Assembly: GCA_027489955.1 (NCBI GenBank)
Contig: JAIXYZ010000013.1
Span: 620,001-684,000, forward strand
Length of the DNA: 64,000 bases
From: Hyphomicrobiales bacterium
GTDB lineage: Bacteria > Pseudomonadota > Alphaproteobacteria > Rhizobiales > Beijerinckiaceae
Direction: 5' to 3'
The position numbers and the translations under genes are program-made. The notes under the pieces are model-generated. The model worked only from the letters and a program-made list of their open reading frames with translations. It was not told the DNA's origin and ran no database searches. Each line of letters starts with the position of its first letter. Within the stretch, counting starts at the first letter, position 1. This document shows, piece after piece, positions 35,428-45,696 of the stretch.

Positions 35428-36362
35428 TGACGACGCCGCCCCGGCATTTCCTCGACCTGACCGACATCCCCGCCGACACGCTGCGGGGCCTCATCGAGGT
35501 CTCCAAGGCGCTCAAGGCCAAGCGCCGCAAGGGCGTGCGGGCGGCGGAGCGGCCGCTCGAGGGCAAGGTCCTCGCCACGGTCTTCGACAAGCCGTCCACC
35601 CGCACGCGCGTCTCGTTCGATCTCGCTATGCGCGAGCTCGGCGGCGAGACGGTGATGCTGACCGGCGCGGAGATGCAGCTCGGCCGCGGCGAGACGATCG
35701 CCGACACGGCGCGCGTCCTGTCCCGCTACGTCGACGCGATCATGATCCGCGTGCTGGATCACAACGACCTCCAGGAGCTGGCGGCGCACGCCACGGTCCC
35801 GGTCATCAACGGCCTGACCAAGCGGTCCCATCCCTGCCAGATCATGGCCGACATCCTTACCTTCGAGGAGCATCGCGGCCCGATCGGGGGGCGGACGGTC
35901 GCCTGGGCCGGCGACTTCAACAACGTGCTCTCGTCTTGGATCCACGCGGCCGCGCGCTTCGATTTCTCGATCCGCATCGCGACCCCGCAGGAGCTGGTGA
36001 CCCGCTCGGATGCGATGGACTGGGCGCGCGCCCAGGGTGCCTCGATCGAGATCGTCACCGATCCGTTCGATGCGGTCTCGGGCGCCGATTGCGTCGTCAC
36101 GGATTGCTGGGTGTCCATGGGCGACGAGGAGGAGGCGCGCTACCGCCACAACCTCCTCAAGCGATACCAGGTGAATGCCCGCCTGATGGAGGCGGCCGCG
36201 CCGGACGCCCTGTTCATGCATTGCCTGCCTGCCCATCGCGGGGAGGAGGTCACGGACGAGGTCATGGACGGGCGCTGGTCCGTCGTGTTCGACGAGGCCG
36301 AGAACCGCCTGCACGCGCAGAAGGGCGTCCTCGCCTGGGCGCTCGGCGCCGTCGACGCATGA
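35427..36362 (+). CDS. argF: ornithine carbamoyltransferase
   Basis: The 311-residue enzyme makes citrulline from ornithine and carbamoyl phosphate. The carbamoyl-phosphate motif is [10 protein letters not shown], ornithine binding is seen in DCWVSMGDE, and the catalytic Cys loop is [12 protein letters not shown]. The first base of its ATG is the last base of the argD stop, and its own stop overlaps the hslO start (ATGA). The three genes are therefore tightly coupled. Confidence 0.96.
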   Translation: MTTPPRHFLDLTDIPADTLRGLIEVSKALKAKRRKGVRAAERPLEGKVLATVFDKPSTRTRVSFDLAMRELGGETVMLTGAEMQLGRGETIADTARVLSRYVDAIMIRVLDHNDLQELAAHATVPVINGLTKRSHPCQIMADILTFEEHRGPIGGRTVAWAGDFNNVLSSWIHAAARFDFSIRIATPQELVTRSDAMDWARAQGASIEIVTDPFDAVSGADCVVTDCWVSMGDEEEARYRHNLLKRYQVNARLMEAAAPDALFMHCLPAHRGEEVTDEVMDGRWSVVFDEAENRLHAQKGVLAWALGAVDA

Positions 36363-37333
36363 AGGTTCCCGGGTTCGAGGGCGCCGACGACAGCGTCCTG
36401 CCATTTGCCGTCGACGCGCTGGACGTGCGCGGCCGGGCCGTGCGCCTCGGCCCGCTGGCGGACGCCGTTCTCGCCCGCCACGATTACCCGGCGCCGGTGG
36501 CGCGCGTGGTCGGCGAGGCGCTGGCCCTCACCGCCCTGCTGGGCTCGGCGCTGAAGGACGCCGGCCGCTTCCAGCTCCAGACGAAGTCGGACGGGCCGCT
36601 GGGCATGATCGTGGTGGATTACGAGGCCTCCGGCGCCATGCGGGGCTATGCCCGCTTCGACGAGGAGGTGGTGGCCGCCGCCATCGCCGCCGGCGAGACC
36701 TCAACCGGTGCGCTCCTGGGCGCGGGGCACCTGGCGATGACCGTGGAGCAGGGCGTCGCCAACACCCGCTACCAGGGCATCGTCGCGCTCCAGGGCCAGA
36801 GCCTTGAGGAGGCGGCCCACGGCTATTTCCAGCAATCCGAGCAGATCCCCACCCGCATCCGCCTGGCGGTCGGCGAGGTGCTGGGAGGCGGCGAAGGGCA
36901 TGCCTGGCGCGCCGGCGGCGTCATGGTCCAGTTCCTGCCGACGTCGCCGGACCGCCTGCGCCAGGCCGACATCGATCCGGGGGACGCGCCGGCAGGCTAC
37001 GTGCCGGACGTCGTGTCAGAGGACGACGCCTGGGTCGAGGCGCGCTCGCTGGTAGAGACGGTCGAGGACCACGAGCTGCTCGATCCGACCGTGGGCAGCG
37101 AGCGGCTCCTGTACCGGCTGTTCCACGAACGCGGCGCGCGGGTCTTCGACCCGGTCGCCCTCAGGGACGAATGCCGCTGCTCGCGGGACCGGGTGCAGGC
37201 CATGCTCTCGCGGTTCTCGCCGCAGGAGCGCCGCGACATGGTCGCCGACGACGGGATGATCGGCGTCACCTGCGAATTCTGCTCGCGCCGCTACGTCTTC
37301 GCGCCGTCAGAGGTCGAGCAGCCCCAGGGCTGA
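36359..37333 (+). CDS. hslO: redox-regulated chaperone Hsp33
   Basis: The 324-residue cytosolic holdase is activated by oxidation. Its C-terminal redox switch is complete: Cys272-x-Cys274 and Cys305-x-x-Cys308, the zinc ligands that become disulfides. The N-terminal chaperone domain is present with [15 protein letters not shown] and [17 protein letters not shown]. It is joined to argF by a 4-nt overlap, which places a stress chaperone under the arginine promoter unless an internal promoter exists. Confidence 0.95.
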   Translation: MKVPGFEGADDSVLPFAVDALDVRGRAVRLGPLADAVLARHDYPAPVARVVGEALALTALLGSALKDAGRFQLQTKSDGPLGMIVVDYEASGAMRGYARFDEEVVAAAIAAGETSTGALLGAGHLAMTVEQGVANTRYQGIVALQGQSLEEAAHGYFQQSEQIPTRIRLAVGEVLGGGEGHAWRAGGVMVQFLPTSPDRLRQADIDPGDAPAGYVPDVVSEDDAWVEARSLVETVEDHELLDPTVGSERLLYRLFHERGARVFDPVALRDECRCSRDRVQAMLSRFSPQERRDMVADDGMIGVTCEFCSRRYVFAPSEVEQPQG

Positions 37334-37354
37334 GGTTCGGCCGCCCGCCCCGGC

Positions 37355-38524
37355 TCACAGCCCCGCGCGGCAGGTCTCCATCAGCCGGCGCATGAAGGCT
37401 TCGCCGGCGGCGAGGTCCTCCAGCCGGATATATTCGTCGGGCTGGTGCGCCTGGTTGATCGAGCCGGGCCCGCACACGACCGTCGGGATGCCCGCGAGCT
37501 GGAAATGGCCCGCCTCAGTGCCGTAGGGCACGGTGACCGTCCGGTTGCGGGAGGCAAGGCGCAGCGCGAGGCGCTCCGCCGCGGAGCCCGGCATCGGCGC
37601 CAGCCCGGGCACGTTGACCTCGTTCACCGTGTCGATGCGCGCACCCGGCGCCGACTGGCGCATCCACGACAGGACGCGCTCCTCGCCGAACCGTGCGATC
37701 CGCGCGGGAATCTCCGCCTCGTCGAGATCGGGCAGGCCGCGGAACTCCCACGAGAAGCGACATTCCTTGGCCAGGATGTTCCGGGCGGTGCCGCCGGCGA
37801 TCACGCCGACCTGCACGGTGGTGTAGGGCGGGTCGAACCGCCCCGACGCATCGCCCCGCGCCCGCATGTCCGCCTCGATGCGGCCGAGCTCGGCCACGAG
37901 CTGGCAGGCGCCCATGACGGCGTTGGCGCCCAGATTCGGCTTGGAGGAATGCGCTTCGAACCCGTGCACGGTCGTGTCGAACGTGACGACGCTCTTGTGC
38001 GCGTCGGCGACCTCCATCTCCGTCGGCTCGCCGACGATGACCCCGACCGGCGGCGGCAGGTCCCGGCCGAAGCGGGCGATGATGTCGGTGGAGCCCAGGC
38101 ACGTCGTCTCCTCGTCGTAGGAGAGGAGGATCTGGATCGGCGTCTTCAGGTCCGCGGCGAGGAAGTCCGGCACCAGCGCCAGCGCGAGGGCCCCGAACCC
38201 CTTCATGTCCACCGCGCCGCGGCCATAGGCGCGCCCGTCCTCCACGCGCAGCGTGTAGGGATCGGCGCTCCAGGCCTGGCCGGCCACGGGCACGACGTCG
38301 GTGTGGCCCGACAGGAGGATCGCGCCGCGGTCCGCCGGGCCGATGGTCGCCAGCAGCGCCGCCTTGTTCCCGGCGGCGTTGGCGGCCCGCAGGGTCGGCA
38401 CGCCCCAGCCGTGGAGATAGTCCTCGACGAAGGCGATGAGCGCGAGATTGGACTTGCCGCTCTCGGTGTCGAACGAGACGAGGCGCGCCAGCATTTCCAG
38501 CGGCGTGTAGCGATGTCCGGTCAT
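37355..38524 (-). CDS. argE: acetylornithine deacetylase
   Basis: The 389-residue M20-family metallohydrolase removes the acetyl group from N-acetylornithine. Landmarks are LLSGHTDVVPVAGQAW with the metal-binding His and Asp, MKGFGALA, DEETTCLGS with the catalytic Glu, and a central dimerisation domain. It is convergent with the argD-argF-hslO run, 21 nt from hslO. It places the linear acetyl-cycle step next to argD-argF but on the other strand. Confidence 0.94.
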   Translation of the reverse strand: MTGHRYTPLEMLARLVSFDTESGKSNLALIAFVEDYLHGWGVPTLRAANAAGNKAALLATIGPADRGAILLSGHTDVVPVAGQAWSADPYTLRVEDGRAYGRGAVDMKGFGALALALVPDFLAADLKTPIQILLSYDEETTCLGSTDIIARFGRDLPPPVGVIVGEPTEMEVADAHKSVVTFDTTVHGFEAHSSKPNLGANAVMGACQLVAELGRIEADMRARGDASGRFDPPYTTVQVGVIAGGTARNILAKECRFSWEFRGLPDLDEAEIPARIARFGEERVLSWMRQSAPGARIDTVNEVNVPGLAPMPGSAAERLALRLASRNRTVTVPYGTEAGHFQLAGIPTVVCGPGSINQAHQPDEYIRLEDLAAGEAFMRRLMETCRAGL

Positions 38525-38525
38525 G

Positions 38526-38918
38526 TCAGTGGCTGATCCGCTGGGTGTAGGGGCTGTCGAGGGAGAAGGCGGGAATCTTCACCTGGAAGACGTCCCCGGA
38601 GGCCGAAACCATGTCGTAGAGGCCTTCCATCATGCCGTCCGGCGTGGTGAGCGGGCATCCCGACGTGTAGGTGAAGCTGCTGCCCGGCGCGATGATCGGC
38701 TGCTCGCCCACGACGCCGGGCCCGTCGACGCGCTCCTGGCGGCCGAGGCCGTCGACGATGACCCAGTGGCGCGCGAGCAGCGTCACGGCCTCGTCACCCT
38801 CGTTGACGATCTCGATCGTGTAGGCCCAGAAGTACCGGCCCGCCCGCGGCTGCGACTGCTCCGGCATGAACCGGGGCGTCACGCGGACACGCACGTTGCG
38901 GGTTTCTTCTTCGTACAC
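38526..38918 (-). CDS. apaG: ApaG domain protein
   Basis: The 130-residue protein is a single ApaG domain (fibronectin-III-like), identified by the typical run FWAYTIEIVNEG, LLARHWVIVDG and SGCPLTTPDGMMEG. ApaG is linked to divalent-cation homeostasis and Ap4A metabolism in enterics, with no settled biochemical role. I choose the GTG at 38918 because it begins the conserved N-terminal strand and gives family length; there is no ATG nearby. It ends 1 nt before the argE start on the same strand. Confidence 0.9.
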   Translation of the reverse strand: MYEEETRNVRVRVTPRFMPEQSQPRAGRYFWAYTIEIVNEGDEAVTLLARHWVIVDGLGRQERVDGPGVVGEQPIIAPGSSFTYTSGCPLTTPDGMMEGLYDMVSASGDVFQVKIPAFSLDSPYTQRISH

Positions 38919-39021
38919 GCCTCGCCCCGAGGGCCGTTGAGTTGCGCGCCGCCCGGAAGCGGGACACGCCGGAGCCACCCGTGGTAAGGCCTTGGCCGGT
39001 AGGGCGTCAACGGAGCGGACG

Positions 39022-39672
39022 ATGCTGGACGGGATCGCGCGCAGGCTCGTCGATCCGCTGCTCGAGCCGCTCGCCGCCCGCCTGTCCCGCAGGGGTGTCG
39101 ACGCGGACGCACTGACCTTCGCCGGCCTCTTCTGCGGGCTCGCCTGCGCGCTGGCCGTCGCGATGCAGGCCCCAATGGCCCTGGCGCTGGCCCTGCTGGC
39201 GCTCGGCCGCATCGCCGACGGGCTGGACGGGGCGGTGGCCCGCCGCACCGCCGCCACCGACCGGGGCGGCTTCCTCGACATCGTCTGCGATTTCACCTTC
39301 TACGGCGCGGTGCCTCTGGCCTTCGCGGTGCGCGATCCCGAGGCTGCGCTGGCGGCATGCCTGCTGCTCTTTGCCTTCTACGTCAACGGCGCGACCTTCC
39401 TCGCCTACGCGGCGGTGGCCGCCGGCCGCGGCCTCGACAGCCGGGTCCGCGGCCCGAAATCCATCCATTTCACCGCCGGGCTCGCCGAGGGCACGGAAAC
39501 GATCGTGGTTTTCGCGGCCATGATCGCCTGGCCGCCGGCATTCCCGGCGCTCGCCATCGGCTTCGCCGTCCTCTGCCTCGTGACCGCCGCCGCGCGCGGC
39601 TGGCTCGCCTGGCGGACCTTTGCTGTAGACAAGAGGGGCGGGCGCCTTGGCGGCCACGGGGACAGCCCGTAG
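39022..39672 (+). CDS. CDP-alcohol phosphatidyltransferase family protein
   Basis: The 216-residue inner-membrane protein has about six helices and the CDP-alcohol signature from 64 to 88: Asp-Gly-x2-Ala-Arg, then Gly-x3-Asp-x3-Asp, as DGAVARRTAATDRGGFLD. The spacer holds 7 rather than the textbook 8 residues. Such enzymes transfer a phosphatidyl or similar group from CDP-diacylglycerol or a CDP-alcohol to an alcohol. The acceptor cannot be inferred. GGAG stands 6 nt before the ATG. It is divergent from apaG. Confidence 0.85.
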   Translation: MLDGIARRLVDPLLEPLAARLSRRGVDADALTFAGLFCGLACALAVAMQAPMALALALLALGRIADGLDGAVARRTAATDRGGFLDIVCDFTFYGAVPLAFAVRDPEAALAACLLLFAFYVNGATFLAYAAVAAGRGLDSRVRGPKSIHFTAGLAEGTETIVVFAAMIAWPPAFPALAIGFAVLCLVTAAARGWLAWRTFAVDKRGGRLGGHGDSP

Positions 39673-39699
39673 AGCAGGAAGGCGCGCTCCGGGGCCTTC

Positions 39700-40791
39700 A
39701 TGACCAGCATTTCCTCCGGCATCCAGCCGGCCGAGACCATCGCCGCCTTCGTCGCCGACGGCACGATCCGTGTGGAGCGGCCGCTCGATGCCGACCAGAT
39801 CCAGCCGGCCAGCCTCGACCTGCGCCTGGGGCGCCGGGCATGGCGCGTGCGCGCCAGCTTCCTGCCGGGGCCGGGGCGCCCGGTCCGCGAGCGGCTCGAC
39901 AGGATCGCGCTGCACGAGATCGACCTGACGCGGGAAGCCGTGCTCGAGACCGGCTGCGTCTACATCGCCGAGCTGCAGGAATCGCTCTTCCTGCCCAACG
40001 CGGTCGCCGCCTCCGCCAATCCCAAGAGCTCGACCGGCCGGCTCGACGTGTTCACCCGCGTCATCACGGACGGCTCGCGGGAGTTCGACCAGATCGAGGC
40101 CGGCTATTCCGGCCCGCTCTTCGCCGAAATCTCGCCGCGCACCTTCCCGGTCCTTGTCCGCACCGGCTCGCGCCTGTCCCAGGTGCGGTTCCGGTCCGGC
40201 CATTCCCGCCTGGACGATTCCGCCCTCCACGCGCTCCACGCCCATGACCGGCTCGTCACCTCGGCGCAGCCATCGATCCAGGGCGGTGTCGCGGTCTCCG
40301 TGGATCTGGCGGGCTTCGGCGAGGACGGGCTGCTCGGCTATCGCGCCAAGCGTCACACCGGCCTCATCGACGTCGACCGCATCGGCGGCTACCGCACCGC
40401 GGATTTCTGGGAGCCGATCCACGCCGACGGAACCGGGTCGCTCATCCTCGACCCCGGCCAGTTCTACATCCTGGCATCGAAGGAGGCTGTCCACGTGCCG
40501 CCCCATACGGCTGCGGAAATGACCCCGTTCGATCCGCTGGTGGGCGAGTTCCGCGTCCATTACGCCGGGTTCTTCGATCCCGGCTTCGGCCACGCGGGCG
40601 CGGGCGGGGAAGGTTCGCGCGCGGTCCTGGAGGTGCGCTCCCACGACGTGCCCTTCATCCTGGAAGACGGGCAGATCGTCGGGCGGCTGGTCTACGAGCG
40701 CATGGCCCATCAGCCCAAGGTGCTGTACGGCGCTGGCGCCGGCTCCAACTACCAGGCGCAAAGCCTGAAGCTTTCCAAGCATTTCCGCTGA
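39700..40791 (+). CDS. dcd: two-domain dCTP deaminase (Dcd-like)
   Basis: The 363-residue protein is a tandem of two dUTPase/Dcd-fold halves, about twice the length of E. coli Dcd (193). The N-terminal half shows QPASLDLRLG and ANPKSSTGRLDVFTRVI, where the Ser-Ser/Arg pocket of Dcd is. The C-terminal half has LDPGQFYILASKE and SHDVPFILEDGQIVGRL. This long form is typical of alphaproteobacteria and is expected to deaminate dCTP to dUTP for thymidylate supply. It follows the phosphatidyltransferase by 27 nt. Confidence 0.88.
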   Translation: MTSISSGIQPAETIAAFVADGTIRVERPLDADQIQPASLDLRLGRRAWRVRASFLPGPGRPVRERLDRIALHEIDLTREAVLETGCVYIAELQESLFLPNAVAASANPKSSTGRLDVFTRVITDGSREFDQIEAGYSGPLFAEISPRTFPVLVRTGSRLSQVRFRSGHSRLDDSALHALHAHDRLVTSAQPSIQGGVAVSVDLAGFGEDGLLGYRAKRHTGLIDVDRIGGYRTADFWEPIHADGTGSLILDPGQFYILASKEAVHVPPHTAAEMTPFDPLVGEFRVHYAGFFDPGFGHAGAGGEGSRAVLEVRSHDVPFILEDGQIVGRLVYERMAHQPKVLYGAGAGSNYQAQSLKLSKHFR

Positions 40792-40840
40792 AGACCGGAA
40801 TCACCGTCTAAGGTCTGCAGGGCCCTTCGCACCGGCGCGC

Positions 40841-42124
40841 TTGACGCATGTTCTGCCGTATGGGCAGATTTTCACCGCAAGGGTCGGGGCGGAAACGAAC
40901 GTCGTGCACGGGCACCAGGTGGAGGGGGACGACGCGGCGCATGCCTACGATCTGCGCGTCGTCCGGCGTTTCTGGGACCTGACAACCGGCTTCTGGCGTG
41001 GCAACGCCAACCGCCGTGCCTGGCTGCTCACCTTCGGCCTGGCTTTCTGCCTCCTCGCCAACGTCTCCGTCCAGTTCACCGTCAACACGTGGAATCGCTG
41101 GTTCTTCAACGCGCTTGAGGACCGGGACGGCGTCGTGATGGTCGAGCTCGTCGCCGTGTTCGCGGTCCTGTTCGCCATCGTCGCGGCGGTCGGCGTCGGC
41201 ATCGTCTGGACGCGCGAGACGCTGCAGGTGCGCTGGCGCGAATGGGTGACGCGCGACCTGGTGGCCCGCTGGTTCGCCACGGGCAGCTACCGGCGGCTCG
41301 CCGAGAACGGGATCGAGCCCGCCAACCCGGAATATCGCATCGCCGACGACGTGCGCATGGCGCTGGAGCCCATCGTGGACTTCGCCATCGGCCTCCTGTC
41401 CGCCTTGCTCGGCGCCGCGACCTTTCTCGGGGTGCTATGGTCCATCGGCGGGTCGCTTACCGTCGGAGGCATGACGATCCCGGCCTACATGGTCCTGGCC
41501 GCCATCCTGTACGGCGCGTGCGCCTCGCTCCTGATGATGCATGTGGGCCGCCCGCTCGTGCGGCGCGTCGGCGCCCGCAACGAGGCGGAAGCCTCCCTGC
41601 GCTTCGCGCTGACGCGCGTGCGCACGGAGGCGGCGGCGATCGACGACGGCGTGCGCGCGCGGGACGAGCAGGCCGCGCTGGGCGAGACCTATGACCGCGT
41701 GGTGCGTCGCTGGCTCGCCGTCGTGCGGCAGAACGCCAGGATCACCTGGATCACCAACGGGTCGGGCGCGCTGATCCCGGTCGTTCCGCTGCTGCTCGCC
41801 GCGCCCAAATACATGGCCGACGAGCTGACGCTCGGCGCGGTCGTCCAGCTCGTCGCCGCTTTCGTGCAGGTGCAGGTCGCGATCTCCTGGATCGTCGACA
41901 ATTACCGGCGCATCGCCGAATGCTACGCCTCGGTGCGGCGCGTGGTGGAACTCGCCGATGCCATCGACACGCTGGACCCGGCTGCCGAGCCGGCCCAGGC
42001 CCAGACCCAGGCCCCGGCGCCGCTTGCCGCCCCGGCGGGCCTGGCGGCATCCGGCCCCGCGCCGGCCCTGATCCAGGGCCTCATGTTCATCCTGGTGCTT
42101 CAACTGATTGGGATTGTGGAATGA
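40841..42124 (+). CDS. SbmA/YddA-like ABC membrane domain without ATPase domain
   Basis: About 427 residues match the membrane half of YddA/SbmA-type transporters: LTTGFWRGNANRRAWLL, WNRWFFNALEDRD, PEYRIADDVR and NYRRIAECYASVRRVVEL. Where a YddA-type protein continues into its ATP-binding domain, this one has a 45-residue Ala/Pro/Gln linker and one last hydrophobic helix (LIQGLMFILVLQLIGIV). SbmA/BacA lack an ATPase and are proton-driven, so a functional half-protein is possible. The start is uncertain: TTG 40841 has no Shine-Dalgarno and may be a -35 element; GTG 40904 is an alternative. The stop overlaps the next gene (ATGA). Confidence 0.8.
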   Translation: MTHVLPYGQIFTARVGAETNVVHGHQVEGDDAAHAYDLRVVRRFWDLTTGFWRGNANRRAWLLTFGLAFCLLANVSVQFTVNTWNRWFFNALEDRDGVVMVELVAVFAVLFAIVAAVGVGIVWTRETLQVRWREWVTRDLVARWFATGSYRRLAENGIEPANPEYRIADDVRMALEPIVDFAIGLLSALLGAATFLGVLWSIGGSLTVGGMTIPAYMVLAAILYGACASLLMMHVGRPLVRRVGARNEAEASLRFALTRVRTEAAAIDDGVRARDEQAALGETYDRVVRRWLAVVRQNARITWITNGSGALIPVVPLLLAAPKYMADELTLGAVVQLVAAFVQVQVAISWIVDNYRRIAECYASVRRVVELADAIDTLDPAAEPAQAQTQAPAPLAAPAGLAASGPAPALIQGLMFILVLQLIGIVE

Positions 42125-42744
42125 CCGACACATCGAGATGGGGAATCGCCGCCGAGAGCGGCATCCAGGCGCGCGAAGGCGGCATGCACTTTTGGGACGC
42201 GTACTGGGCGCTGGAGATCGACCGTTGTCCCTGCGACGTCCATTTCACGGACTACCTGGAGGCCAGCGGCATCCACGACGCGTCGATCTTCCATTTCGGC
42301 ACCGGCGGTCACCACCATCTGGGCCTGCGCATCGCGGAGGTCGGCAGCAACAATGCCGTCTACGGCATCACGGCCTCGCCCGCCGAATACGACACCTACG
42401 TCAAGCTGACGATCGACCGGCCGGAAGTGGGGCGGCTCTACAAGGTGTTCTTCGGCGACATCTACCAGCTCGACGCGCGCATGCTGCCGGATTTCGACGT
42501 CGCGACGCTGTTTCACCTGTGCGAGTTCCGCACCGAGAAGAACGACCTCTACAACGCGCTCACGGACCTCGAAGTCGCCGAAATGCTGGTCGACCGCCTC
42601 AAGCCCGGCGGCCGCGTCCTGTTCTATCCCGGCTCCTTCGCCTGGCCGACCGCCGAAGGCGTCGTCGCGCAGCTCGTCGCCCGCAAGGGCCTGATAGCCG
42701 AAGACGGCTTCAAGTCCCTGGTCGTCTGCCGCAAGCCGGGGTGA
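42121..42744 (+). CDS. unknown Rossmann-like (possible SAM-methyltransferase fold) protein
   Basis: The 207-residue soluble protein is not one I can name. It has an alternating strand-helix pattern: SIFHFGTGGHHHLGLRIAE resembles a nucleotide or SAM glycine loop, NNAVYGITASPAEYD would be the second strand, and LKPGGRVLFYPGSFAW is typical of methyltransferase motif regions. A cluster of three His (42307-42315) lies in the loop. Translational coupling to the ATPase-less transporter (ATGA 42121-42124) suggests that they act together, for instance on an exported or imported compound. That is inference. Confidence 0.7.
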   Translation: MTDTSRWGIAAESGIQAREGGMHFWDAYWALEIDRCPCDVHFTDYLEASGIHDASIFHFGTGGHHHLGLRIAEVGSNNAVYGITASPAEYDTYVKLTIDRPEVGRLYKVFFGDIYQLDARMLPDFDVATLFHLCEFRTEKNDLYNALTDLEVAEMLVDRLKPGGRVLFYPGSFAWPTAEGVVAQLVARKGLIAEDGFKSLVVCRKPG

Positions 42745-42839
42745 GGGCCGCAGCCCCGCAACTCCCATTCGGGAACGTGAAGGACTGCCGCTCTGCCGGG
42801 CGTTCCCACCGGGGCGCTGCCGTCCCATAGTTCACAAAA

Positions 42840-42861
42840 GCGCCGCGCGACGACGCGGCGC
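42840..42861 (+). other. hairpin in the adhC leader
   Basis: A perfect 8-bp stem (42840-42847 with 42854-42861) with a 6-nt loop lies between the unknown gene and adhC, preceded by an A-run and with no T-run after it. It may end the upstream unit or structure the adhC 5' UTR. Confidence 0.4.
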
Positions 42862-42888
42862 CTGGGTGGCCATGGAGGACGGGTCCGC

Positions 42889-43997
<1,109 letters not shown>

Positions 43998-44001
<4 letters not shown>

Positions 44002-45344
44002 GCGGCGCCGCTGCCCGCCGGGGGCCGCGCGGCGGCCTCCCGGTCGCCGAAGCGCATCTCGCCGATGGCCTCGGCGATGGAGGCGCGCACGGCCTCCCAG
44101 CTCAGGGAGAAGACGTGGAAGCCCTGGTCGGAGATGCGCTCCTCGGAGAAGTCGCGCATCACCCGCTGGATGAGCTGGTTCAGGTCCGAGCGGCAGCGAT
44201 GCAGCGTCTCCAGGTCGCCGGCCTGCTGGGCGCGGGAGGCGATGTCGATCAGGTTGTCGTTATAGGCGCTGACGCGGACCTTGCGCCGGTTGCGCAGCTG
44301 CAGGCGCAGCATCATCAGGCCCGAATAGCCGATCGTCAGCATCGAGATCAGGAAGGTGATCTCGTCGCGATAGCGGTAGAGGAGGAAGGGCTTCGCCCCG
44401 TCGTAATAGGTCCGTGCGCCGGCATGGACGGCCAGGGACGGGCCGCCCTGGGAGGCGCGCGCGATGCCGGCCGCCAGCGGCGTGCGGAAGGCCAGGCGAA
44501 GCTGCTCCTCGAAGAGGATGCGCGTCAGTTCCTCCACCGCATCCTCCGGCACGTCCGCGCCGGCCACCAGGTTGATGCCGATGGCGAGCGTCGGCGTGTC
44601 CTGCTCGGGCACGGGCGGGAACCCCTGATAGGTGCCCTGGGCCACCACGCTCTCCGTGACGTAGGGCTTCACCAGCCTGATCGCGGAGGCCTGCTCCACG
44701 GGCACGAAGAAGAAGCCGTCGCCCTTGGCCTGCATGCGCCGCATGGCCTCGATGGTCGCGGGATCGCGAAGCGCGCGGACGAACGCAATGGCGTCGATGT
44801 CGCCGCGCTCCAGGGCCGCGAAATTCTCGTTCACCGGGCCGGCTGTGACCGCGATGCGGTCCAGCGGCAGGTCGTGATGCTGGGCGAGCGCGAAGAAGTT
44901 CTGGTTGCCGGACGTGCCCTCCGGCGGCAGCGCCAGCCGCTTGCCGGACAGGTCGCGCAGCGTGCGGATGCCGGCGGAGCGGCGCGCGATGAGCTGGAAA
45001 TGCTCCCGCGCGATCACCGCCACGGCGCGCACGTTCGGCGCGGTCATGATGTCCGCCTGCACGGAAGCCAGGGCCACCTTGCCCTCGGCGACGAGCCGGG
45101 CATTGGTCGCCGAGCCGTCCGTGTGGACGAGGGAGAGGCGGATGGAGGCGGACTGGCTTTCCACCAGGTCCCGCACCTCGCCCATGAGCTGGTCGATATT
45201 GCCGCCCTTGCCGCCGACCGCGACCTCGAGCGTCACCGGCGGCGTGGGGCGCACCACGTACCATCCGCTGGCCAGCGCCAGGCCGACGGCCAGCACCGCC
45301 AACAGCGCGTAGCCTGCGACCATCAACCCCGAACGCCTGACCAT
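43998..45344 (-). CDS. membrane-anchored TAXI-family binding protein with cytoplasmic tail
   Basis: The 448-residue protein begins with an uncleaved hydrophobic helix (8-28) followed by a TAXI-type periplasmic binding domain (about 38-310, [31 protein letters not shown]). A second helix follows (about 329-350), then a roughly 100-residue charged helical cytoplasmic tail. Ordinary TAXI proteins are secreted partners of TRAP permeases and lack the last two parts. No TRAP permease is in the window. The layout suggests a ligand sensor or tethered receptor, but this is inference. Confidence 0.82.
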
Positions 45345-45521
45345 GCCGATCCCCCGCGGCGGAGCGCTTCCCGGCGCCGGCAGGGCTTGATGAGCGAATT
45401 GTGACCATGGGGCAAGCGGGCAACGGCGACGACCCGCATGGGCAATCGCGCCGGGCGCGCGCCAAGCGAAACGCGAGACGCCTCAAGGGCTTCGCTAAGG
45501 CCGCTTCGATAAGGGAAGGAT

Positions 45522-45596
45522 TGGAGCGGGCGATGGGAATCGAACCCACGACATTCAGCTTGGGAAGCTGACGTTCTACCTCTGAACTACACCCGC
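45522..45596 (-). tRNA. tRNA-Gly (anticodon CCC)
   Basis: On the minus strand acceptor GCGGGTG pairs with CGCCCGC (one G-U). The D-arm is GTTC/GAAC, the anticodon stem TCAGC/GCTGA encloses TTCCCAA (anticodon CCC), and the T-loop is TTCGATT. The 3' CCA is encoded at 45524-45522. Confidence 0.96.
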
Positions 45597-45696
45597 GCCG
45601 TGCCGCGCATTCAACAAGGTTCGGCTCCCGTGTCAATCCGTCGGCGGCGGCCGCGCGCCGGGGAGGGCGCGGCCGCCGGGGCAGGGGGCGCGCCGG

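Noticed and set aside
34365-36404. Antisense frame of about 680 codons opposite argD and argF
   Set aside because: Shadow of two well-recognised enzymes.
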